DNA of 46,358 bases, taken from assembly GCA_002450335.1 (NCBI GenBank), contig DJZB01000033.1, positions 1 to 46,358 of the forward strand, in the 5' to 3' direction. Origin of the DNA: Rhodobiaceae bacterium UBA6963. Its GTDB lineage: Bacteria; Pseudomonadota; Alphaproteobacteria; RS24. Made by a program: the position numbers and the translations under genes. Below, piece by piece: positions 40,545 to 46,358 of the stretch. Each line of letters begins with the position of its first letter. Positions within the stretch are counted from its first letter, which is position 1. A model generated the notes under the pieces. The model saw nothing but the letters and a program-made list of their open reading frames with translations, had not been told where the DNA came from and made no database searches.

Positions 40545-41576
40545 CTACTCTTGAGTCGCTAGCAACTCTTCTTCCATTTTATCCATTTCATCAGCAATCT
40601 TGTCTGACATATTGTTAGCAGCCACTTCAATCGCAAGTTCAACTGCCGCCGCAATACCTTTAGGTGACGCACCACCATGGCTTTTAACCACAACACCGTT
40701 TAAGCCAAGGAAAGTTCCGCCATTGACATTGTCCGGATCAAGCCTCTCCTTTAATGCCCCGAAGGCACCGCGTGCAAATATATATCCAATTCGGGCAAAA
40801 ATGGAACTTACCATTACCTGCTTTAAGTAGCTGCTGATAAGCTGGGCAATGCCCTCGGCAGTTTTAAGCGCAACATTACCCGTGAACCCATCAGTGACAA
40901 CAACATCGACATCACCTTGAGAAATACCATTACCTTCAATATACCCACAAAAATTAAGGGATGAGGAAGCAAGTAAATCTGCCGCCTGCTTGACACTGTC
41001 CGTACCCTTCATCTCTTCCACACCAATATTGAGAAGACTTATTCTCGGACTTTCCAGACCGAAAATGATACGGGCATAAGCGTCACCCATGACTGCAAAC
41101 TGAAAATATTGTTCAGCCGAGCCTCCAATAGTTGCACCCATATCCAAAACAATTGTCTCACCCTTCATGGTTGGCCAGATAGCTGCAATAGCCGGGCGTT
41201 CAATACCATTTAGAGTTTTCAGAATCACTTTTGACATTGCCATTAATGCCCCGGTATTTCCGGCTGAGACAGCACCGTCGGCAATGCCGGTATTCACCGC
41301 ATCAATTGCCTGCCACATGCTGCTTGTTTTGCGCCCCTGACGCAAAGCCTGACTGGGCTTCATATCCATATCAATGGCGACATCACAATGGTAAACGTCA
41401 CTGGCTGCTTTTAGGGTAGGAAATTTCTTAAGGATCGGCTCAATCAGTTCAGAGTCACCAAACAGCAGGAACGAAGTATCCGGTCTGTGCGCCAAGGCAA
41501 GTGTGACCCCAGTAAGAACTGTTTCCACGTCGCGGTCGCCGCCCATCACATCAATTGATATTCTTGTTTGAGACAT
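40545..41576 (-). CDS. plsX: Phosphate acyltransferase PlsX
   Basis: A 343-residue peripheral membrane enzyme that converts acyl-ACP to acyl-phosphate for phospholipid synthesis. The N terminus has ISIDVMGGDRDVETVLTGV, then AVSAGNTGALMAMSKVILKTL, RPAIAAIWPTMKGETIVLDMGAT, LLNIGVEEMKGTDSVKQA, GYIEGNGISQGDVDVVVTDGFTGNVALKTAEG and GGTFLGLNGVVVKSHGGAS, all as expected for the family. It follows the DUF177 gene by 67 bases. Downstream, where fabH usually stands, there is only non-coding DNA before ihfA. Confidence 0.96.
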   Translation of the reverse strand: MSQTRISIDVMGGDRDVETVLTGVTLALAHRPDTSFLLFGDSELIEPILKKFPTLKAASDVYHCDVAIDMDMKPSQALRQGRKTSSMWQAIDAVNTGIADGAVSAGNTGALMAMSKVILKTLNGIERPAIAAIWPTMKGETIVLDMGATIGGSAEQYFQFAVMGDAYARIIFGLESPRISLLNIGVEEMKGTDSVKQAADLLASSSLNFCGYIEGNGISQGDVDVVVTDGFTGNVALKTAEGIAQLISSYLKQVMVSSIFARIGYIFARGAFGALKERLDPDNVNGGTFLGLNGVVVKSHGGASPKGIAAAVELAIEVAANNMSDKIADEMDKMEEELLATQE

Positions 41577-41643
41577 TAATTGCCCGTCAAAGTTAATATA
41601 ATCGCGGTAATCTAACCTAATTTGGGGTTATAGCAACGCTTAA

Positions 41644-42165
41644 TCAATCCGCTTTTGGGGTACTTAATTTTTCCAAAACAGCAAAGGGGTTGTCTTGTTT
41701 TTGACCTTCTTCAGCTTCCTCGGACTCAACATAACTCAATGACACGCCGTTCTTTCTTGGATAGGGACTGATACCGAGAGATAAATTTTGAATAGCAATT
41801 TCACCAATATCAGCCCGCCCGTTTTGAAGTATTTCTGGCATATCCTCATCTTCATCATCTGTCAGCCCCTTTGCAAGATGCTCGGGTATAAGAAAAAACG
41901 CCAATGGCTCCTCAATATGCTGGACGACAGTCTCAAGGCTTACCCCGCAAATTTGTTCAATATCCGCCTGAACAACACCCTGAACACTAAGCCCCTGCTT
42001 TCGCCAAGGGGTGATTTCGACATCCATGCGCAAATTCCTGAACCCTTCAACCCCAAGCCTGGTTTTTAATGCCCGGCACTCATCATCTGACCCGGTTGTC
42101 TCTAACCGTGTGCCGGATGGCTTAATTTTGACTATATCAATGACGCGACTGAACTCATTATTCAT
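41644..42165 (-). CDS. DUF177 (YceD-like) protein
   Basis: A 173-residue protein of the YceD family linked to 23S rRNA processing and lipid genes. It has LRMDVEITPWRKQGLSVQGVVQADIEQICGVSLETVVQHIEEPLAFFL, where a single Cys replaces the usual CxR(C) pair, and an acidic C-terminal ILQNGRADIGEIAIQNLSLGISPYPRK. The latter corresponds to the conserved D-x-G-E-x-x-x-E/Q-x-L-x-L block. It stands between the ubiquinol-cytochrome c chaperone gene (30 bases upstream) and plsX, the normal alphaproteobacterial order. In many other bacteria rpmF follows this gene; it does not here. Confidence 0.88.
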   Translation of the reverse strand: MNNEFSRVIDIVKIKPSGTRLETTGSDDECRALKTRLGVEGFRNLRMDVEITPWRKQGLSVQGVVQADIEQICGVSLETVVQHIEEPLAFFLIPEHLAKGLTDDEDEDMPEILQNGRADIGEIAIQNLSLGISPYPRKNGVSLSYVESEEAEEGQKQDNPFAVLEKLSTPKAD

Positions 42166-42195
42166 GGCGGCACCCTCTGACTTTAAAAGTGTGAC

Positions 42196-42768
42196 TTAGC
42201 CTGTCTTATTATCAAACGAAAAAATGTCACGTGACAAGAGTCGGTTCAAAGGTATCTTACCTAACGATACATCCATTTCAGTCATATAAGTGGCCAATCC
42301 CTCGGCTCTGGTTTGATTGTCATCACCTTCAGACTCAGCAAACAGGTTTCTATGAATAACGGATGTAAGTTGGTCTTTCCCGGCATCTATCACCTCATCA
42401 TAGGCAGCAACACGCCCATAAAAGGCTTCAGCCATTTTCTTAATCTTTTTGCTGACACTCAAATCCCCGACACCCATTTCCCGCATCGCTTGATCCATAT
42501 CTCGGAAAAATAAATCAAAGATTACCTGACCTGCACCATGCCGCCCCTGCCCGTCGGCTTTCAGACGGCGCAAAACAAGATAAATATGCATAACAAGAAT
42601 TTCAAACCGGCCGTCAAAATCATCATTTGCACCCTGCTCCCCATAGAGCACAGGTTTTCTCGCTTGATTCATGATTGCCGTGTAAACAGGTAGATACATA
42701 TCCATCTCTTTATTCATGCCGAGTAAAGATTTGAAAGAATTAACAAGAGATAAAATTAAATGTCGCAT
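42196..42768 (-). CDS. Ubiquinol-cytochrome c chaperone (CBP3) family protein
   Basis: A 190-residue protein of the Cbp3/UQCC1 family, which in mitochondria helps cytochrome b assembly. Family marks are FDGRFEILVMHIYLVLRRLKADG, VIFDLFFRDMDQAMREMGVGDLSVSKKIKKMAEAFYGRVAAYDEVI, with conserved basic and acidic positions. The open frame extends to 42819, but ATG 42768 has AAGGTG at good spacing. It begins the run chaperone-DUF177-plsX. It is divergent from the BamE-like lipoprotein gene. Function in assembly of the cytochrome bc1 complex is inferred from the family. Confidence 0.9.
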   Translation of the reverse strand: MRHLILSLVNSFKSLLGMNKEMDMYLPVYTAIMNQARKPVLYGEQGANDDFDGRFEILVMHIYLVLRRLKADGQGRHGAGQVIFDLFFRDMDQAMREMGVGDLSVSKKIKKMAEAFYGRVAAYDEVIDAGKDQLTSVIHRNLFAESEGDDNQTRAEGLATYMTEMDVSLGKIPLNRLLSRDIFSFDNKTG

Positions 42769-42906
42769 ACTGCACCTTGAGCCGGAATGACTGACAGCGA
42801 AAATAGCCCTCTTGCGCAAAAGGTCAAGATAGCTGTATCACTAGGAAACTTTTAAATATGAGTTTATAAGTTTCTCAAGACGAATTTGCATAATGAAAGC
42901 TGACCA

Positions 42907-43419
42907 ATGACCGGAATAATCACGGATAAAAAGAACGCCTTTACAAAATATTTAAGCAAATCTTTGCGCTTGAGTGCTTTGACCATTGCCACCTCTTTGA
43001 CAGTCGGTCAAATCTCCTGTGCTCCGATTGTTTCCAATGTCGGCTATGTATTTGATGAGGAAACCCTTAATCAGGTCACTGTCGGGTCTTCAAGTAAGGA
43101 GATGGTAAGAAGCATAATGGGTTCGCCATCGACCATCGCCTCAGTTGACGGCGCGTCTTATTATTATATTTCCAGCCGCATTGAAACCAACTCATACAAA
43201 AAACCTGAAGTAACAGACCGCAAGATTGTTGCCATCTATTTTGACGATAATGATATTGTCAGTGATATTGGTGGTTACGGGCTTGAGGATGGCAACATTG
43301 TTGCATTTGTGGAGCGTGTAACCACAACCAGAGGTAAAGAATTAAGCCTTCTTGCTCAACTCTTCGGCAACCTCGGACGCTTTAATTCCGACAACCCGAA
43401 CGCGCTTCCCAGCAATTAA
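42907..43419 (+). CDS. bamE: BamE/SmpA-OmlA-family outer membrane protein
   Basis: A 170-residue protein with an N-terminal signal (LRLSALTIATSLTVGQISC) and Cys38 as likely lipid attachment site, although the lipobox QISC is imperfect at position -3. The BamE domain shows GYVFDEETLNQVTVGSSSKEMVRSIMGSPSTIASVDGASYYYISSRIE, the usual 'G.....v...l' turn, and FDDNDIVSDI. BamE stabilises the outer membrane protein assembly complex. It is divergent from the chaperone gene, as in related alphaproteobacteria, and is followed by a bidirectional terminator shared with hppA. Confidence 0.88.
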   Translation: MTGIITDKKNAFTKYLSKSLRLSALTIATSLTVGQISCAPIVSNVGYVFDEETLNQVTVGSSSKEMVRSIMGSPSTIASVDGASYYYISSRIETNSYKKPEVTDRKIVAIYFDDNDIVSDIGGYGLEDGNIVAFVERVTTTRGKELSLLAQLFGNLGRFNSDNPNALPSN

Positions 43420-43437
43420 TCAAATAATTTACCCATA

Positions 43438-43477
43438 AAAAAACCCCGACATCTTTAAGATGCCGGGATTAATTTTT
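43438..43477. terminator. Bidirectional terminator between bamE and hppA
   Basis: A nine-base stem with one mismatch (cccgacatc / gatgccggg, five-base loop, about 43446-43468). On the plus strand ATTAATTTTT follows, and on the minus strand a run of seven T follows, so it can end both convergent transcripts. Confidence 0.88.
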
Positions 43478-43491
43478 GTTGCCGTTAAACT

Positions 43492-45588
43492 CTAATGAGC
43501 CAAAACAGCCAGTAGCAAGAGTGCTACAATATTGGTGATTTTAATCATTGGGTTAATCGCAGGGCCGGCTGTATCCTTATAAGGATCACCGACTGTGTCA
43601 CCCGTAACCGCAGCCTTATGAGCCTCAGAGCCCTTACCGCCGTGATTACCGTCCTCAATATATTTCTTGGCATTGTCCCATGCCCCGCCACCGGCAGTCA
43701 TGGAAAGAGCCACAAAGAGACCAGTAACAATCACACCAAGAAGCATCGCACCCAATGCAGAGAATGCAGCGCCACGGTCAGCAATTTGCTCGACAATGAA
43801 ATATACAGCAATTGGTGACAGAACCGGCAGCAATGACGGAATAATCATTTCCTTAATCGCTGAACGAGTCAGCAAGTCAACTGCAGCCGTATAATCCGGC
43901 TTTTCTTCACCGGTCATAATACCCGGCTTTTCACGGAACTGACGACGAACTTCCTCAACAATTGCGCCACCGGCACGGCCAACAGCCATCATGCCCATCG
44001 CACCAAATAGATATGGCAACAAGCCACCAAGAAAGAGACCGGCAACCACGTAAGGGTTTGAAAGTGAAAAGTCGACTGTCACATTAGCGAAGTAAGTAAA
44101 CTTTTCCGGATTAGCGGAGAAGTACTTTAAGTCTTCCGTGTATGCAGCGAACAGAACCAAAGCACCAAGCCCGGCAGACCCGATAGCATAGCCTTTAGTA
44201 ACCGCTTTGGTGGTGTTACCGACTGCATCTAGCGCATCAGTTGTGTTACGCACGTCTTCCGGCAAATCAGCCATTTCAGCAATACCACCAGCATTGTCTG
44301 TGACGGGGCCAAAAGCGTCGAGCGCGACAACCATGCCGGCAAGTGCCAGCATTGTTGAAACGGCGATCGCAATACCGAACAGACCTGCAAGGCTGTATGT
44401 CGAAATGATACCTGCAACAATTACCAATGCAGGTAGTGCCGTTGCTTCCATTGAAACAGCCAGACCCTGAATGACGTTCGTGCCGTGTCCGGTGACCGAA
44501 GCCGCCGCAACAGATTTAACCGGACGATAATTAACACCAGTATAATATTCGGTAATCCAGATAATCAGACCTGTAATCACAAGGCCAAGAACACCACAAA
44601 TGTAAAGATCCATACCCGTGATGCCTGAATTTTCGATCTCGCCAAGGCCGATATAATTGTCTGTGACAAAATACAGAGCAATCAAGGAAAGAACTGCAGA
44701 AGCGATAAAGCCTTTATACAAGGCACCCATAATAGAGTTGTTACTTCCAAGACGGACAAAGAATGTACCGATAATGGAGGTAACAATACATGTTGCTCCA
44801 ATTGTAAGCGGGTACACCATCATCGCCAGATCATTAAAGAAAATAGAGGCCAGAACCATTGTTGCCACAATCGTGACAGCATAGGTCTCAAACAAATCTG
44901 CAGCCATACCCGCACAGTCACCAACATTATCACCGACATTATCTGCGATTGTCGCGGGGTTTCTAGGGTCATCCTCTGGGATACCTGCTTCAACTTTACC
45001 TACAAGATCGCCACCAACATCAGCGCCTTTAGTAAAGATACCACCGCCCAATCTAGCAAAGATTGAGATAAGCGAGGCACCAAATCCGAGGGCTACAAGC
45101 GCATCAATGACCTCACGGTCAGAGGGGTCAAGACCCATAAACTGTGTCAGCACCACAAAGTAAACGGAAACAGAGAGAAGCGCCAAACCTGCAACCAGCA
45201 TACCTGTAACAGCACCTGACCGGAACGCAATCGATAGACCTGCGCCAAGACTTTCGCTGGCCGCTTGCGTGGTCCGCACATTGGCGCGCACAGATACAAG
45301 CATACCAATATAACCGGCAACACCTGAGAGTGTCGCGCCGACAAGAAAGCCGATAGCGACTTTAATGCCGAGAAGCCAGCCCACCAGAACTGCGATAATG
45401 GCGCCAACAATGGCAATGGTTGTGTATTGACGGTTCAGGTAAGCAGCAGCACCCTGCTGAATGGCGAATGCAATTTCTTGCATTCTTTCATTACCGGCAT
45501 CTGCGGCCATAATGCTTCTAATCGCATAAACGCCGTAAAGTAGTGCCAGAACCCCTGCTCCAATAATAAGCATCATGTCTGTGCTCAT
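43492..45588 (-). CDS. hppA: Membrane-bound proton-translocating pyrophosphatase
   Basis: A 698-residue ion pump with about 16 membrane helices that uses pyrophosphate to move protons. Catalytic motifs are DVGGDLVGKVEAGIPEDDPRNPATIADNVGDNVGDCAG, DAFGPVTDNAGGIAEM and GDTVGDPYKDTAGPAINPMIK. The segment GNTTKAVTKGYAIGSAG has K-x-x-T at the positions that distinguish potassium-independent pumps from the potassium-dependent A-x-x-G type, so this should be the potassium-independent class. An open frame begins at 45603, but ATG 45588 has GAGG at suitable spacing. It lies after thiL on the same strand. Confidence 0.96.
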   Translation of the reverse strand: MSTDMMLIIGAGVLALLYGVYAIRSIMAADAGNERMQEIAFAIQQGAAAYLNRQYTTIAIVGAIIAVLVGWLLGIKVAIGFLVGATLSGVAGYIGMLVSVRANVRTTQAASESLGAGLSIAFRSGAVTGMLVAGLALLSVSVYFVVLTQFMGLDPSDREVIDALVALGFGASLISIFARLGGGIFTKGADVGGDLVGKVEAGIPEDDPRNPATIADNVGDNVGDCAGMAADLFETYAVTIVATMVLASIFFNDLAMMVYPLTIGATCIVTSIIGTFFVRLGSNNSIMGALYKGFIASAVLSLIALYFVTDNYIGLGEIENSGITGMDLYICGVLGLVITGLIIWITEYYTGVNYRPVKSVAAASVTGHGTNVIQGLAVSMEATALPALVIVAGIISTYSLAGLFGIAIAVSTMLALAGMVVALDAFGPVTDNAGGIAEMADLPEDVRNTTDALDAVGNTTKAVTKGYAIGSAGLGALVLFAAYTEDLKYFSANPEKFTYFANVTVDFSLSNPYVVAGLFLGGLLPYLFGAMGMMAVGRAGGAIVEEVRRQFREKPGIMTGEEKPDYTAAVDLLTRSAIKEMIIPSLLPVLSPIAVYFIVEQIADRGAAFSALGAMLLGVIVTGLFVALSMTAGGGAWDNAKKYIEDGNHGGKGSEAHKAAVTGDTVGDPYKDTAGPAINPMIKITNIVALLLLAVLAH

Positions 45589-45700
45589 GGGTATCATCCT
45601 CATTTCATTTATTTGTGGGAATTGAAATCATCCCGTTAAAGTTTCAGGAAAATCGCAAATTCCGCCGAAAAAGGCAACAGGCTAAGATAAAAAGGTGTTG

Positions 45701-46358
45701 TTATTTTTTCATGCCAAAATGTGAAAAACCCGAAGGCAATCCTGTCGAAGAATCTTTTGATGAATAATCAAGCGCTGAACCGTCTGAATCAAGGAGAATA
45801 AGCCCATTGCCATTCGTTATTTGTCCAATTTTAGTTAGTTGGATACTTTGGTCTGCCGCTAATTGTTTTAACGTGTCATGATTTTCAAATGCGGCAGTAA
45901 AAGCCAACTGATAATCATCTCCTCCATTGAGTTGAGCCAACAAATCATTTGACGCGGGGTCAGCAAAAGGGATTGCCGGCAAATCAATCTGCATTCCACA
46001 AACCGATGCCTTACAAATATGCCCCAAATCCGCAGCGAGACCATCGGAAATATCCACCGCCGCAGACATATATGAAGCCGCTGCCAATGCAAAGGCCAGA
46101 GGCGGTTGCGGGTATTCAAACAAGTCTCTACAGGGGGACAAACGCTCGGCTTTGGCATCTTCAAGACCAATAAAGCCATGACCAATCGTTCCTGTCACAA
46201 ATATATCATCCCCGATTTTAGCCCCAGCACGTTGTACCATCCCACCTGAGGCCACTTCACCAATGAGTGTGAGACTGAACATGGCTTGGTCAGGCGCCGC
46301 GACCGTATCCCCGCCCAGCAATTTGATATTATATGCTTTTAATGCTGCACCGACTTGC
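45701..46358 (-). CDS. thiL: Thiamine-monophosphate kinase, 5' end beyond window
   Basis: A fragment of about 219 codons running off the window end; the frame is open to 46358 (reading QVGAALKAYNIKLLGGDTV at the edge), so the TTG at 46321 is not the start. ThiL phosphorylates thiamine phosphate to the active coenzyme. Motifs include LLGGDTVAAP, GDDIFVTGTIGHGFIGL, AAVDISDGLAADLGHIC and LNGGDDYQLAFT, in the order of the PurM-like ATPase family. It precedes hppA on the same strand with a gap of about 110 bases. In alphaproteobacteria nusB usually stands before it, outside this window. Confidence 0.94.
   Translation of the reverse strand, partial: QVGAALKAYNIKLLGGDTVAAPDQAMFSLTLIGEVASGGMVQRAGAKIGDDIFVTGTIGHGFIGLEDAKAERLSPCRDLFEYPQPPLAFALAAASYMSAAVDISDGLAADLGHICKASVCGMQIDLPAIPFADPASNDLLAQLNGGDDYQLAFTAAFENHDTLKQLAADQSIQLTKIGQITNGNGLILLDSDGSALDYSSKDSSTGLPSGFSHFGMKK

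Overview
The window looks like a chromosomal segment of a marine-type alphaproteobacterium of moderate, slightly AT-leaning base composition. The main support is the block BamE-like / ubiquinol-cytochrome c chaperone / DUF177 / plsX / ihfA / MerR / tRNA-Pro, followed by hppA and thiL, a neighbourhood known from Rhizobiales-like alphaproteobacteria. A kdsD with two CBS domains, an alphaproteobacterial-type histidinol phosphatase and a TonB receptor of the 'EIVVTAQKR' type agree with this. I cannot name the species. I see no phage genes, insertion sequences or CRISPR arrays.

Layout. (1) 1-8150: catabolic and accessory genes: the end of a short-chain dehydrogenase coupled to a Baeyer-Villiger/flavin monooxygenase, an N-formylglutamate amidohydrolase coupled to hisN, a lysophospholipase-like hydrolase divergent from a sodium symporter, an orphan glycosyltransferase and an HSL-type esterase. 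(2) 8147-15541: a divergent protein that may be a degenerate DUF692/MNIO relative, then a 444-base gap with a promoter and several hairpins that leads into gltBD. (3) 15550-18681: an MltB-like lytic transglycosylase and the coupled pair galU-kdsD. (4) 18691-26091: a vitamin B12 uptake locus. A cobalamin riboswitch precedes a tight operon of a BtuB-like receptor, a signal-less cobalamin-binding protein, a BtuD-like ATPase, a Mla-type ATPase that has lost its catalytic Glu and His, and msrA. A permease lies upstream and a secreted binding protein is divergent.

(5) 26059-28650: a GAF-like membrane protein, an acidic coiled-coil protein and a FadR-type regulator. (6) 28756-30739: a four-gene system of a secreted EF-hand protein, an ECF sigma factor, a single-pass membrane protein (candidate anti-sigma) and a CnrX-like periplasmic sensor. 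The layout resembles CnrYXH metal signalling with an added EF-hand partner. (7) 30757-36898: an acyl-CoA carboxylase operon (beta, enoyl-CoA hydratase, alpha, TIGR03084 protein, SDR) recalling the acyclic terpene (atu) or leucine (liu) pathways. (8) 37087-39372: a large TonB receptor. (9) 39539-46358: the conserved alphaproteobacterial block described above, in which fabH is missing from its usual place between plsX and ihfA.

The observations I rate highest are the catalytically degenerate ATPase and msrA inside a B12-riboswitch operon, the EF-hand/ECF/CnrX-like signalling operon, the possible degenerate MNIO protein, and the missing fabH. All family calls are from motif recognition by eye; no search was run.
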